64,000 bases of DNA from assembly GCA_907165065.1 (NCBI GenBank), contig OU015539.1, forward strand, positions 13,174,816-13,238,815. The letters run 5' to 3'. The notes beneath the pieces were generated by a model. That model was not told the origin of the DNA, searched no databases, and saw only the letters and a list, made by a program, of their open reading frames with translations. The number at the start of each line of letters is the position of its first letter. Positions within the stretch are counted from its first letter, which is position 1. Positions 43,201-58,000 of this stretch are shown piece after piece. The stretch is from Caprimulgus europaeus. Taxonomy: Eukaryota > Chordata > Aves > Caprimulgiformes > Caprimulgidae. Position numbers and translations under genes: made by a program.

Positions 43201-46200
43201 ACTCTCCCTTTCTTCCTGAAGAGGAGGCTGACAACTTGATTCCTGAAAGCACAATTTATAGGCCAGCTTCAAAGCTGTAGGTCCTTCTAAGGCTCTGGTT
43301 GGGGAATTCACATCAAAGACGATGTGCACATGTTGTTCGGATGCCAGAGAGGACGGTTGGGAGAAATCTCTGCGGATTTGCTACAGTCCCCAGAACAGGG
43401 ATTAAATTATGCACTGAAGCTGCCTCTGCAAACTGCAGGAGACAAAGAGAATAAGTGGCAGTGCAAGATCTCATAATCAAAGCCTGGCACAGTCATTTGC
43501 ATCAGTCTCTTGGAAGCTGTCAGGGGATTAAGAGAAGGGACATGTGTCAAGGTACCCTCACTGAAGGGACAAAGCAGAAGTTGGTTGTGTTCGCTTTTAA
43601 GACTGCCACCTCAAGTGCACTTCTCCTGAGAAAAATATCTGAGCAGTGCGTAGGTGTACAGCATCACGATGGATAGAGAAAAGTTTCCGTAGTTTTTGCA
43701 CAGCATTAAAGAAACAAAATACTTAGTGATTTAATCTCATTTGATTTGGTTTTGATGTGCAGGTGCAGAATGAGATCACACTGACAGTTTGTGCTACTAT
43801 CTATCCAAATCCAGCACCATTCTGGTGTCCACAGCTCAGGATGATCCAGCTGGGGGGGACAGGGGGAAAGAGGAGCAGAACGAAGAGTACCAGATGTCAG
43901 AAGAGGGCTTTTGTATCTTCAGTCAAGCAACACAGGGGTTCACATGAAAAAAACACTTCCCAGCTTTGAACTTTTCCACAACTGCGCACGTTGGCATGGA
44001 GGGCAACTGTCTCAAACCGCCACCAGTGTGCTCAGCACAAGTACACCGAGCTACACTTTTGCACTAAGACACTGGACATTCTCACTTGCCAGCTATTCCT
44101 TCTCCTTAACTCCTTCTCTACAATTTAGGCTCAGTACCTCCATTAAAGCATTTTGCTTCTGTCCAAATCCACATATTCCAGTCCCTTCAATCTTTTACTC
44201 TCTCTCATTCCAGAACCCTAGGCTGTTCAGCCCTTCAGCCTCCTGCTTTTTCCTGTTTGCAAATACATCTCTGCAATTACTTCCTACAAACTTGCTACTC
44301 ACCTTTGTTTTATTATCTTCTTTCCCTTAGTGCTTTCTTATGCTACAGCTCCCGATAAAAAGCCTTCTTATAACAGTATTTAATCAGTAACTGCTCCAAA
44401 AATGCTGTCTCCTCCTGTTAGTGTTTTCTTTGGAGGCTGTGTTATACTCTGTAAGGCAACCAGGAGCACCGACAAGTAACTAACAAGTTAACAGCGCACA
44501 AATGTGCACACACACAGTACCTTCTGGTTTTATTTACTTTTATTATTTGCACTCAAAGTTATTCTGCTGTCTCCCAGTAATTTCATGGTAGGCTTTATAA
44601 TTTTACCTTCCTCTCAGGTTTACATGAAGTTTAACATTCAAAGTATGGTTGTTGCACAGAATACCTCAACAGACTTGTATTAAAAATGCTCTTTAAAATT
44701 CCAAAGCTTTGAACTAAAGAAATATCTCGAGAAGTTTTCATGGAAAGTTCATCTCGGTTGGTTCAATTCAGCTACAGTTAGATGCACCTTTTCAAATAAT
44801 GGAAAAAAAATGTAAAGGGGTCAGACCCAATCAATACAGTTGTTCAAACAGAATTTCAGGCACTGTGATGTGTGTATTTTTTGTGCTCTTTCTTTGTACT
44901 GCTCCACTATGAAGAAAGGTTGCTTTTGCTAGTAGAGCAATAAAAGTCTTAGCCTTTTGAATACAGCCAAGTAACCAATGGGAATGTTTAATAGGTGTGG
45001 AAAATATAGCAATTTTTCATGTTTTTCTTGTGCATGGCTTTATTCTTTTTATAACTGCACCATACACACACACATATGAAGCACAAGCAAACCCTTTAAA
45101 ATACCCAAAGAGAGCTATAAATCAGAGAGGCAACATCAGATCATGCCTTCTGTATCTTCTAAGTTTTGACAGTAAGTAAATCTGGTTTTCCTTCATATAA
45201 AATCCAGAAGTTAATTGCTAAGACACATGGGAAATATGTGGGTTTACAAGGGGAACAGACACTGACATAAAATACACACACATACATTCGAAGATCTGGA
45301 AATCAGATGAGTAAATGGTTCAGGTGGAAAAATAACAGTGTAAACAATATTAGAACGTGTTGGGAGTGCTCTGCTTTCTCAGAACACCAACCTCTCCCTC
45401 CACAGCCTACAGGGTACCTGACACCACCTCACTTGACCCTTAACGATTGTTCTTCAATAGCAGCACCCAAGTTTAGCAATATCTTTCAGTAGCTTTGAGT
45501 TCCACACACAAGCAGCTTTCCAGAAGGGAATCCCTTAACACAGTTGCTTCCTGAAAAACCTTTCTATCTTGGGGTTTTTACCAGCTCTTCCAAACCAGTC
45601 TGCATGCCTCTAACTACTGCTACTGTCCAGTCCTTCAAAATAAGCAGCTCTATACAGATACACAAAGACAAGTAACAGCTCTAAAGCTCTACAGGATTTC
45701 CTGGGAGCCTAGCAAAACCTCAAATAACAGTAGGGAAAAAAGAGAGGGTGGGTGTTACACAAGTTCAAAAAGGTGAAAGCAGTGCTACTTACGAGGATCA
45801 GGCTGTAGTTTTATAAATTCAGCTGTGCAATAAAATTTTAATAACTTGAGTTGAAAAAACTGAAAATAGATGTATAAGAAAAGACAGCCTGCATAATTTT
45901 TGCTTGGTATAACATTACAAAACACTAATTAGAAAACAGCACCTTCAAAAGAACTGATACTGCTTTCTAATGAGTTTCTGTTTAATGATAATTAGTCCAA
46001 AACACTTAAGCTGCTTAATAGAGAGGAAAAAAAAGCACCGCTTTGACCAAAATGATATTGATCTGCAAGCAAACATCATTTTTCTAGTCTTAATATTAGA
46101 GTGGTATGTAACACCTAAATAACAGAATTTTGATTAAAAGAAACAGAATTGACAAAGGCAGTTGACCCCAAACAAACACGACATGCATATGAAAATCAGC

Positions 46201-47449
46201 ACTAATTATTTAAAAACCACACCCATCCCTGCAAAAAAGACAGTCACTAGAGAACAGCATTTCACATATTCAATACAAAGTTTTGGAACAAAAGTTACCT
46301 TGATAATTTTCTTTTTCCCCCAAATATGGGATTAACTATGGCCACAGACCAAAATCTTTAGGAAGACTAGTTGGTTGATAACATGAGTGGTATAACTATT
46401 TAGGGCAAAATCCTTCTCTTTCCTGCCAGCTTGAACGAGCAGGTTTTGTGTGTGTGATCAAAGGAAAGAAAATTAACATCTCCCAGGACCTGCAGAGCCA
46501 GCGTGCCTGGTGCCTGCACCCTCTCCCCTCACTGCCGGGGCAGCAGATGCAGTCGGGAGTCAATGGCCGTGGCAGCCCTGATCCCACGGCCTGTGCTCTT
46601 CACCCACCGACCACAGCCACACACTCTCCTCCTGCATAACAAAGCTTCTGGGGAAAGAATGCAGTTCACTGAACCACGAAACACGTGCTCAAAGGCTCCT
46701 TTGTGCGCCTGAGAAACAGGGCGAGCTGTCACCCGCAGCTCAGCTTGCAATTCCTGCTGCACGCAGCTGAAGGGCAAGTACTCACATCCTCAAATACTCG
46801 CTCTCAAGTTCGCAAAGTCAACACTAGGCCACCAAAATACTTCTCACTGCTTCTTTACATTTTGTTCTAGAGATTAAGTTTCAGAAGAATTAAACATTTC
46901 CCCCAGTCTCCATCAAGCTGGTGTCATCTGAGGGAACTGTTACAGTGGAAATCCTCGCCGGGGAGCTGCTGCTGCAGATGTGCTGCGCCAGTTCCCACCA
47001 GCCCTCTCCCGGGTCAGGGCCCTGTCCCCACGCAGTGCACGTTACCATGCCGTGCCTCTGGGTTTTGTTCCTTTGCTTTTACATCAAAGTTACCTTTGAT
47101 ACTTTATTGCACCACAAACTAAAGGGCTAAGACTGCGTCAGACAGACGTACGTATCCACGAGATGGAAAGGACAGTATTGTAGTCACCATGTTTAGGGGA
47201 CAACCCCAAAAAAATCTATTCCAGAATTAAGATAGATTTAATCAAATGTTAAGTAATATTTCTAAAAAAGAATAAAAATAAAAATGAAGCTTTAGTGTAG
47301 GAACCTGACCCAAATCCCAGTGAAATAAGTGCAAAAGTGGGGAACTTCCATGGGATTTGAACCAAAGAGCAAAATGTGATAACAGCACAAACAACTCCGT
47401 ATTTACAACTCTATCCATGCCGATAACAGAGCAGACAAGGCAGAGGAAA
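40286..47449. other. Intergenic region between convergent SMAP and PLEKHA7 3' ends
   Basis: About 7 kb with moderate GC patches at 41.8-42.1, 42.9-43.1 and 46.5-47.1 kb. Reading frames up to 139 codons (43911-44330 +) are Ser/Phe/Leu-rich with no conserved features. No transposon was recognised with confidence. A (CA)n-like run lies at 45.06-45.07 kb. Confidence 0.6.
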
Positions 47450-48987
47450 CAGGAGGCACTTATGTTAATATTTTAATCTGTACATATACCATTTTCCAAA
47501 CTGTTACATTTTATTTAAATTAATGTTTTCTTGCAAAATATTAATTTATGCTTTCAAAACTTTTTATAAAGGCAAAAATAAATCATTATTTTGGCAAAAG
47601 GTTTTGAAGTTGATACTGGCAGTATTGAGGTAAAATAGACTGCATTAGCTAAATATATACTTTTAAGAATATTTCTGAGTATAGTGTTAATATATGATTT
47701 GTCTTAAAGTCTGAAACTTGAAGGTCAATCAGTTTCAAGGGTTTTGTAGCCATTACTTGGTTACAGCAAATAAACAACTTGGTGGTTTCACAAAATACTG
47801 CAGAAGCATTTCTCAAGTTATTTCTCATCTAGAGCTGAACTCAACTAATAATTACATAACATGGGGAAATTTTTGCATGTCTTGCATTCAATGCATACAC
47901 AGGTTTTTTTCAAGTAAACTGGTTGCAGCAATCCATTTAATCTTACTTTCTCCTTATGTAACCACCTCACCCTTTGCCCTATACATAAGTAAAACACTGA
48001 ATTCCAAAGTTTGGCAAAGTTAAGCACCACATGAACACACATATGAAATTAGCAGGTGCCACATTACATCAGTTTTGCTATTTCCAGGATAAATACTAGT
48101 CAATACATCATAGCATAATGTCTATTGAAAAAAAATAATCAAAAGAAAAATACATATTTACTAGTAAAATGACATATCCTATTATATTTTTTTATTGCTT
48201 AGTTCACCTATTTTAATTAAAAGTTTTCTTCTTCCACATCTCAACTTTCAAAAAAATATAATTTGTTAGGTGTTTGTTACTGAGGGGACAGCACTACTGT
48301 CAAGAGCAACCTAGGATACTGGGCATTGATACCAGCATGTTAACCATATGGGATCAAAAAACAAAATAGGAGTTAAAACTGGCTTTCATTATGGCTTTTG
48401 CGGAAAATTTCAGCTAGGCAGTGGTTACTGATATTCAGGAATTCAAGCTAAAAGTTGCAATGTATTATTTAATGGGCAAAAGGGTGGGTGAGTAACTATA
48501 AAAATATCCAGTCCAAACCACCCTTTTGGCAAACCTCTCACTTGCATTAGCTCTATCCATACCCTATCTATGTGCTTCTAGGTTTGTTCAAATTTACATT
48601 TTCTTCATGAAGCTTTACATTGTGCATCTGAGCCTGAGGGGGAAGTAACAGCATCTTTTAACACCTATGCAAGTAGCTCCTCTTAAAATGAATTCAGCCC
48701 TTGATTTAAAAAAAATCTACAATACATTGTTCTAAAAATACATTGTCAGTATTTTACAGAGTTTATTAAAAGTGCCATTTATTCATATAAAAAGTCTGAA
48801 CTAAACTGAAGTGAAAATAAAATGATTTGCAATTCTCTTCATTTTCATAGAAAATCCCCCTATTATTCTCTGAACGTATTTCCAGAAGAACACGGCATCA
48901 GCCCATGAGTATCTTCACAGAAAGCTGGGACAGAACCTCCTCTTCCTTCCACGCAGTCACTAGGCGGGATTGGCCTTGAGTCTTATG
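47450..48987 (-). other. PLEKHA7: Probable PLEKHA7 3'UTR
   Basis: AT-rich sequence following the TGA with no reading frame of note. Candidate AATAAA signals on the - strand (TTTATT on +) lie at 48762-48767, 48778-48783, 48191-48196 and 47510-47515. Which one is used cannot be decided from sequence, so the end given here is a guess at the distal site. Confidence 0.45.
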
Positions 48988-49010
48988 TCAGTGTTCACTT
49001 ACTGCTTTGG
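48988..49010 (-). CDS. PLEKHA7: PLEKHA7 terminal coding mini-exon
   Basis: The last 23 coding bases: CC completes the split Ala (GCC), then KAVSEH and a TGA stop. It is preceded on the - strand by a good acceptor (TGTGTTTTGTTTTACTTCGTGCCAG). It gives a C-terminus SKEVAAKAVSEH, which resembles my memory of mammalian PLEKHA7 ends. It is 4.95 kb from the preceding exon and is easily missed. The phase matches exactly. Confidence 0.82.
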
Positions 49011-52000
49011 CTGGCACGAAGTAAAACAAAACACAGTTAAATATTAAAGTGAGCACACTAATGCCAAGCAGTAAGCGACTTGTAGGAAACTTTCTTTTCA
49101 ACAAAGCCTTCTGCAGTTTGCCAGAATGAACAATTCATGTAGACACATCAAGCAAACAATTCCCTCATGATGTCACTGAGTTCATGCTCAAACTCCTCTG
49201 TCCCCTGCATGCTGCTGCTTATTGCAACTATTTTCCTGATCATTTTCCTGCAGAAAATTTAGGTTTTTTTATATATATATGTATGTAAATATCTATCTAT
49301 ATATACACACAGATGATTTTAAGTCAGTCTGGAATCACAGAGTGCTTGGGGTAGGAAGGGACCTCTGAAGGTCGTCTGGTCCAAGCCCCCTGCTCAAGTC
49401 TCATACCCTGGGACTGTATGGTTAATTCCTCTGTTCTTGAGGCCACACATGGGTACTCTATCCACATGCAAAGATCTCATGTGACAGTAATAATCAACTT
49501 GCATATCCCTGGATATGACAGTAGAGCCAAGTGTTATTCGGATACAGCAAAGATGGCAGGATCTGGTTCTTAGAAAGATAAACCGAACCAGAAAAGCAAA
49601 CAGCTATTTCCATCGAGCTCTGTAGAGGCTCTAATGTCTGTACACCTCTCTTGATGTAAATCTGTCATTTGTCACAGGCCCTGCTGAAGGCAGGTCACTG
49701 CCCATTTGGGCCTTTCTGGTATGTGCTCATTTTTATTTACAGTTTCACTTTTGCACGGGCATTTGACTCAGATTAGTGACAATGAAAACAAACGTATCTA
49801 AAGATTAACACTATCTGAGGTGTTCACTCTACCAACCCTCTTTACTACTTCCTCTATGTCTTATCTTTTTGTCCAACATCAGGCAACAAAATTAGGCCAA
49901 AGGAAATCAGAAAGGTGAGAATAATTTCAAAGGAAACTATGGAAGCATGAGGAGTGTCTTAACTAGGGCACTCCCATTTCAAACAGAGAAAACTCTGAAA
50001 ATACTACTGGGAAGAGGTGATATACATTTCTTTACAAGGACAATGAAATTACTGTAATTTTAATACTTGAAATGGCAAAATAACCTAATTGGAGACAAAA
50101 ATCAAGTAATTTTTAAACAAAATTCAATGAAAAACACAAAGGCATGTAAAAGTCAAACATAATACTGTAGAATTAGTTACAAAGGGCCAAATTTTCAGCT
50201 CACCTCAATTAAGACTCCGATGTCAGTTCATGTGTAAGATACCAGCCCATAAACAAACCCCCATCTTACACAACTGTGTTTGCACTTTGATTCTCTTGTG
50301 CAGCAAGTGTATATGCCATGTGCAGGCAAAAATACCTGCACAACCCTGCGGTAGCCACCGGAGTACAAACTGCTGCTGAAAATCTGGCCCCGTGCTACCC
50401 AGAGTACAGACAGCTCTTTCCTTCACCACAGTAAGATTATGGAAGCATCTTATCTGCAGAGCGACAGTGGTTATTAGAAGACTGTTAGCCCAGGTGTTAG
50501 CTCATTAGATGCAATATTTACAAGAATAAAAGGGTTCTGGAAAATAGATGCATGAGTTCATTTGGATCTAATTTCGGGTTAGTAAAGATGTTAAAATGCA
50601 GCAAGCGGCAGCAAAGGTACCATGGCAAATCAGACATGCCGAGAGCAGTTAGTTCTTACTTTTAAGGTGTTTAAACAAATGTGTAGTGAAATCCATTGCT
50701 TAAAAGGGAGTGAGGTGGCTGTGGTACAGAAGGTGAGGGTGCTTTAGATGGATAGGTCAACTGCTGAGCTAGAAGGGATCACATACAGCAATTAGGCTGC
50801 ATAATCAAACATTCATATTACAACAGAGCACCTTAATTTTCTACTACATGAACAGGAAATCTGATTAGTAACGCTATGAGGTGTTACACCATTTAGTTAC
50901 ACCAAACACAACATAACCAACAACATTTCTACCTGCTGGTTTGGTTTTTTTTTCTATTAGCTGCATAAGTTCTGCAAATAAACATTCCTGTTTTGATGAG
51001 AATATGGACAATCTATCTTAAGATGAAGTTTCACTGAAGCATTTTAAGGCACACAACGCTGATACACTCTAATCCAGCCCTGCTTTTAAAACTGCAGCAC
51101 TGGAATAGCACCTATATTTGCTAATTTGATTTCAAGATTTCACTGAGGTTGTACAGGTTTTCAACATTTTCTTTGTTAAGTGCCAATAAGCAGAAACAAA
51201 AATAATATACAGAAAAGTAACAAAAGTGTTACATGTGCATATAAAATTTTGCTTACTACAGTGCACAATAGAGTAAATACATTTTCATATTTTAGCTTGA
51301 AACGTCAGGATAAAGAACACAGTGATTATAACAACGCTTGTTTAGAAAACAGAATAATTGTACAATATCAGAAGACAATAATAAGTAAAGAGATTGAAAC
51401 TCAGTCTTAAACTCTGCTTTTACATTTTGGAAGGCCAAAGGTAGACCTTTTTCCAGAACAGAGAATTTAGGAAATGACTTCTTGATACTCTGACATTTGA
51501 TTTTAATATTTCAGATTCTTGGCATGATTTCAATTTAGAAGGCTGACATCTTACCAGGAACAGATGGACTCTAAAATGCTACTTTACAAGGATTAGATAT
51601 TCATTATTGCACTAGTTATTGTAAAAAAGATTTACATTATCATAGCATCTTAACATAACTTAATTGCTTCCCCTCCAAACTGGGAGGTTAAGCTTCAGTC
51701 TTTTTCATAAGCAAATCTTTGTAAAAAAATCTAGACTTAGTTTTGGATTTTAAGATATGGTCTGCTTCATCAACAAGGACCAAAGGACAACCCATGCTTT
51801 AAAAATCAAACTACAAAAATAATAATGTTAAAGAATTTGTAAAATTAGAGTAAGTTAGACTGTACAATCAGCTGTGTAAAGCACCAATGACTTTCTTTTT
51901 TTCTTTCTTCGATCATCAGAAAATGGGCCATACCTTAAAAACCTGGACTCTTTTCATGGTTTGTGTATTTTCTATCAAAACCAAACCATCCTGGCTTTTT

Positions 52001-55000
52001 TTAGAATTCCTTGAAAGGTGTTTGGTTTGAAGGGAATAAGTAATAATTGAAATCAAAGCAAGACATGTTACAAGAAGTGACCATTTGAGATACAAATGTG
52101 ACAAAGAAAACTGTACATGGACATAAATGTTTGGGCTTCCTTAAAGAATCAAGGAATTGCCTACTTTTTTAACTATCTGAAAGACAAAAGAGCTAGCTGC
52201 TATACTTCATAAAGATGATCAGATTAAAAATAACCTCACAACTGACTGCAATTTTTTTCAAGTAGCATTTAAACATTTCAGTGCTGAAACACATTTTAAT
52301 TCTTTCTTTGGGAAGAACTGAAGAATTAAGAAGATTTCTGTGATTACATATACCTAAGAATACATGGTGATCACACTTTTGAAATAACTATGATTTAAAA
52401 ACTAACATCTAAACCAAAAATCTGTAGTAATGAAAACATAGCTACTACATTCACTATACAACACAAGAAGATCAAACATAGTTCAGTACTGTCCAGTTAC
52501 TGCAACTTCACGCACACCCAGAACTGAGTGAACTGGCCACATGAAGACTGTTGACTCTGCTCCCGTTGTACGGACACAGAGGAGTAATTTCAAGTATGGG
52601 CTGTGTTCATCTTGGTTGATCTTGGCTTCGATGATACGTTTTCACAGAGAAGCTAGAAGTCATGTGGCAAAATGCTGCATGGGCTCATACCTCCTGAAAC
52701 CCTAAGTTCCTCTCCATAACCAAAGTGTGTGAGTCCCCCTTACAAGGACCTGCCTACTACAAGTGGAACCAGACTGCCTGCGGAGAAGCCGTTTTGATGC
52801 ACAGACGCCTGAAGGTCCAAAAGGTTATTCCTGAAATGCTCTCAATATCTTACAGTTCTGGGGTTTTTTTGTTTGGGTTTTTGTTTGTTTGTTTTTTAAT
52901 ATTGTCTAGCCCCCTCAGTGAACCATTTTATCCCTTCCAGCCAGTTAAATTACCTACAGAACCTCTCTGAAGTCTCAAGATTCATATCTTGAAAATGTAT
53001 TTTATCCTCTCAAAATCACATTTCCTTCAGGTTTGGCTGCCACTGCATCCATGAGTATACAATTATATTGAATCAACAGTCTGTTACCATAGCTGCATGT
53101 TATGCATCTGGATATTTGAATAATCTTTCTTTAATGGGGAAGTCTTAAGGGCTTCTGTGGCAAGCACCATAAGTTTAAACTGACAACTTCAGATGAGAAA
53201 TGTGCATATTTTTTCTCCATCATAGCTGAAGTTTCCATTATTTCCATTCTCCACTGGAAGAGTGAACTCTGCCAGTTATAAATGTCAGCTACTTGCTAGA
53301 ATAGCTGCTGCATGTATTACCGTGTAATACAAATATCTTGACATTTCTCACTTATTTCAACTATACTGCAATCAAGACTGAAATTACTGCTTTTAGTAAT
53401 ATACTGCAAAGTATCTATTAATTCCCAGGCATCAAGCAGAATTCATGCACGACTGTCTTGCTCTGACCTCTAATCTTGGTCACCAGACAGAAACGTGCCA
53501 ATACTCATTTTACAGTGTCTTTTTCAGCCTGTTGTCATTGCAGCTCAAGCTGCAAATGATTGTACTCTAATTTCAATCACTGGAGCAGGGAATCTTCACG
53601 TTAAAAAAAAATTAAAGTCCCTTTGTCTTGACTTTTCTAAGTCATAGATCAATTTACTTTGTAAAAATGAATATAGAAATAGCTCATTTAATATAAGGAA
53701 CTACTTGAAAATGTTATTTTTTTAGTATTATTAGTAAGAGCAAGGTTCCAGACTTTGAACTTAATGATCATGTTATTTTGTCTCCTTCACCCTGTCCATT
53801 GGAGGCCAAATACTCAACATAAAATCTTTAGTCTCTGTTATCTATATGCATTTCAAATATGAATGAATAAAACTCTCTCTTATGCCAGGAGTTCAGCAAC
53901 AACCCCACACAACTTTAGAAGCTGGTAAGAAATAGCTGTTATTTTGTAAATAACTAAGTATTACCTGCTACCTCCTTGCTCCTCTGAGAGGCTTCAGAAG
54001 CCAAAGCGTATGATATGGTAATGATGCGCTCCTGCTCTTGCAGCTGTGAATCTAAATCAACCGAGTTGTGTTTGTCCTGGGCAACAGTAGGCTGTAGATT
54101 GTGCATACTAGTGGGAAAGTAGAAAACAACATTAACATTTACAAACATAAAGAAGAATCCACCATGCAGATGAGAACAAGCTTGAATTCACACAGCAGTT
54201 TTCAGATCTCATCTATCAAGCTCTGTATTTAACTGAAGTTCTTTAAAGTTGTGTTAGATATTGTATGTAAATGGCTACAACGTACAAAGACAAATGATGC
54301 AGCCATTACACATTCAGTCACAATTTCTGCATAGCCTTAAGTACATCTCAAAGTTCTTTGTGGTAAATATGTTGTTTACATGAAAGCATTACCAAAAAAT
54401 ACTATTTATTTGAAGTCAATAAAATTTCTTGTTAGTGCCCAGAGGAAAAGGCATATAACCTGGTGGTCCTCAGGCACAGCCTCTTTAACTGTCTTCTTAA
54501 GAGACAGCAGATATTTGAGGTAATAAAATTCTTGAAACTGAATGTTTCAGCTGACTCTACATTAGCTCTAAGTAGCCAAAAGTGTTCTTCTGGAACTCCA
54601 GCTCTCTGGAGACAACAGGAACTTGCTCTCACACTAACTTTTCTTCTGTTTTTGGCAGATCTGTGCCTTTCCTTCCTCCTCACTCTCCTCTACAAGTTGT
54701 TTCGTAAAGACTACTATTTTACGACGCTCTGAACAAGAAAAGGGACATATACAAAATGTCTCATTATCTCTTCTACTCTGTTTTAAAAAGAAGCTTTAAG
54801 TATGCTACATAAATTCTGTGTGTGTCTTCACAACAAGCCACAAGTTAGATAATTCAATAGGAATTAGACTGTTGTATAAATTTAGTTCCTAATGTTTAAC
54901 ACCAGCCCTTATATGAGATTTGGAAAAAGAAAAACAGACCTTGATTTAGTAAGAATATTCTTTATCTTTTCTGCTTTACGCTGCCTTGCTGCCAGTTCTT

Positions 55001-58000
55001 CTGTAGAAAGAGGCTCTTCTGGCTCCAGTTCAACATAGCGTTCTGGAATTGCAACCTTCTCAGGTTTTGACAACTGTGGAAAGAAAGCCTGCATCAAATT
55101 TTTCATATCAAAAGACTTTAAAAATTGAGATAAATTCTCCTCAATGGGAGAACACAGTGAAAAGAATAAAGCATGGGATTTCACAGTCAATACATGTACC
55201 TGATGCTAAACACTCCCTCTGGATATGAGCTGATGCCCTTTTAACAGTGTCTTTTCCCTCTGATTTATTTTACTTTAGAAAATAAATCGAACAAATATTA
55301 AAGGGGATTACAAAAGAAATCAGAATCTCAACAGGGAATCTTTCTTCAGCTCAAGCTTAGAGCCCACAGTACGACACTGCCTAAAGCTGTTACAGTAGAA
55401 AGAAGCAACCACTACAAGACTGACTGGACAACCTGAGATTTTAATGTCATGGTATTTATGTCATGCCAGCAAGGACTCCTACAACTGAAAGGAAATATCA
55501 CCTACAGTTTTAATCTAGGGTACCATCCTTTTTAGACTGCATAATCTTTTTCTGTGAGTAGCAGACCAAAAAAAACCCCGAAACAAACCAAAAACAACCC
55601 AGCAGTTGGTAATCATCTTAGGAAATTCTTGGACTATAAAATCTGAAATCCCAGGTGCTGAAAAGCTGCCCAGGGAACTGACCCAGAAATACACTAACAG
55701 TGTGCAATTTTAACAACATGCTGTATATACATAATACTGTAGATTGAAAAATTAATATGATTGCGCAAAAGCTAGCAAAAAGGTTTTTTTAGGATCAGTT
55801 TCTTTGCAGGAAATTTTTCCTCCACATAAGAGATCTAAAAAACCCAATGAAAGTTGAATTTAAAAATGGACTTTGAAAAACAAATGCTGATTATACAGAC
55901 CAGACTGCTTTTCAAAAGCACCAACAGATATGTGACTGTTACTCTGAAGCAGGACAGAAATGCTTATAAGCAGCGATGTTTCCTGTCCAAGGCTTAAGGG
56001 GCTTTGAGCAACCTGGCCTAGTGGAAGGTGTCCCTGCTGATGGCAGGGGGGTTGGAACTGGATGAGCTTTAAGGTCCCTCCCAACCCAAACCAGTCTGGG
56101 ATTCTGTGAATTTGGATGTACGAAGTGATTCACTGGAAGCCTGGAAAAAATTTCAATAGCAGACTGCAACAAGGAAAGGCAATACAACAAAGGTATTTTT
56201 TCTGTTTATGAAGTTCAAAGAGCACTGCACGTTCTGTAGAAAATATCCAAAGATTAATTGAAAGATGCATTCATTCACAGAGATCAGCAGATAATGGCTC
56301 ACTGATTCAACCTCTTACAAATAGCTCTCCATATAAAACGCTGCATTGCCAACAGCTTTCACAAGCGTAGAGGTGCTTGCTAGTTAAATTATCATTAATA
56401 ATTTTATTGATTTTCCATCTACCCCAGCATTTTACACAAGGCACAGTACCTACTGAAATCTTTCCACTTGCTATATTCTTTCTTTTCCACCAGATGGCTC
56501 AATCGCATTTCAAACAAATACTTTACTCAGTTACTAGAGCTGAAAGAAGACCGACCAAGTAATTTGAAAAGCTAATAGAAAGGTGGTTTTTGTTCTGACC
56601 AGAAAAAAAGCAGTGCTCCCTCTTTTTCTACCATGTTTTGCCAGTCAGAATGAAGATTAAGGTAGCTCTGGGGAACTAACATTTACTTCATTGCTGTTTC
56701 TTATTTTCAAATACTCTTGATGTTGTCTTCCCATCTTTTTTTTTCCAATTTATGTAACATTCCCTAACTTAATCACTTTTTCCTTTATAAAGCCTGAGAT
56801 AATATATTTCAAACAGTAGAGCCAACCTTTCAATTTATTCTCTCCAGTAAAACACAACACAAACTTCACAGAGATTCTAAGTGCCAGGACATAAATTTTC
56901 AATACCTAAGACTTTTTAGTGCAAACTTCCAGCTAACTTTTGAAAGAAAAGATGACAATTCACTACCTAAAGCTTAAGGTAAATTAAAGGTTAATATTTT
57001 GGGGTATAGAATAGGAGGCAAAAAATTTGGAGTGTTACCTCTCTGCTGATATCTAAATCATAGTCTTGAGGCTCCAAGTCTGTCTCTGTCACTGCTACTG
57101 GCTGAACTTTTAACCATTCATTTTCATCCTTCTCTTCTCCACGAATTGCCCTCTCAAGTAACTGCAAATCAAATTCTTGCTCTCGTTTCCACTGGTAATA
57201 GATACAAAACAATTAACAGCATTCAACCATACTGACAGATCCATCATTTAGCAATGTACATTACTACTGCTGCCAATGCTATATTGCTGAAAGAATCCAG
57301 ACAGCAAATCCCTTAACTGACAAGAAAAAGAAGATACAACTGTAATTCTTGGAACATATGGTTGTAAGATTTGATGTCTAGCTGTGCTGCACAGATTCTG
57401 AAGTACTGTTTAATTTTATAGCCAACATTCAGCACTATTAAATTCTAGCAAATGTATTAATCACAAGTTCACATATGCTGATTAACATGGAACTAGCTAC
57501 ACACAAAACATCTTTGGAAGCACAGGTGTCAACACAAGTGAGTCTACAGACTGGCAGAGTAGTCCCAGGCATTCTAACCAGGCAGAGATGTGTGATTTTG
57601 AATCACTACACAGAAAGAGTATTTATATTGAGAATTGCAACTTGAAAATTTTATCTATCTTTCTAGAGTAATACCTAGTGACTAAAGCTGATAATATTTT
57701 ATGTGCTGGCATTATCTTGAATTTAAAAATAATAATTTGGTAACTAAGCTCTTATCTCTTTACAAAAGTAAATTACCTAGCTACCTGCAAAGATAAAAAA
57801 AACTTTCACATTCTGTCTTTACAAGGTAAATATTTGGCAATAATAAATTATGAACATATTTGAATTAAAGCAGCATAATTTTAGAGTTCCCAAATCATTG
57901 CATAGCAGCCCCTTCACAGCTACACAAAATAGAGCTGCATATAAACTCATGCTTAAGAACACTACCAACACTTTTTTGTTCATTTTTAGCAGCATTCCAT

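Larger units (their letters stand above)
49011..53964 (-). other. PLEKHA7: PLEKHA7 last intron
   Basis: 4.95 kb between the last two coding exons. It is AT-rich and holds one short CR1 3'-end fragment near 49.33 kb and a TA/TATC-rich microsatellite at 49.27-49.31 kb. It also has a T/G-rich run near 52.86-52.90 kb. No further coding exon was recognised. Confidence 0.75.

Noticed and set aside
43911..44330. 139-codon + strand frame in the intergenic region
   Set aside because: Ser/Phe/Leu/Pro-rich composition typical of pyrimidine-rich DNA; no conserved motif.
51890..51935. Lys/Arg-rich - strand translation (SDDRRKKKKR) considered as the PLEKHA7 last exon
   Set aside because: No acceptor or phase match; the 49010 site fits phase and sequence better.
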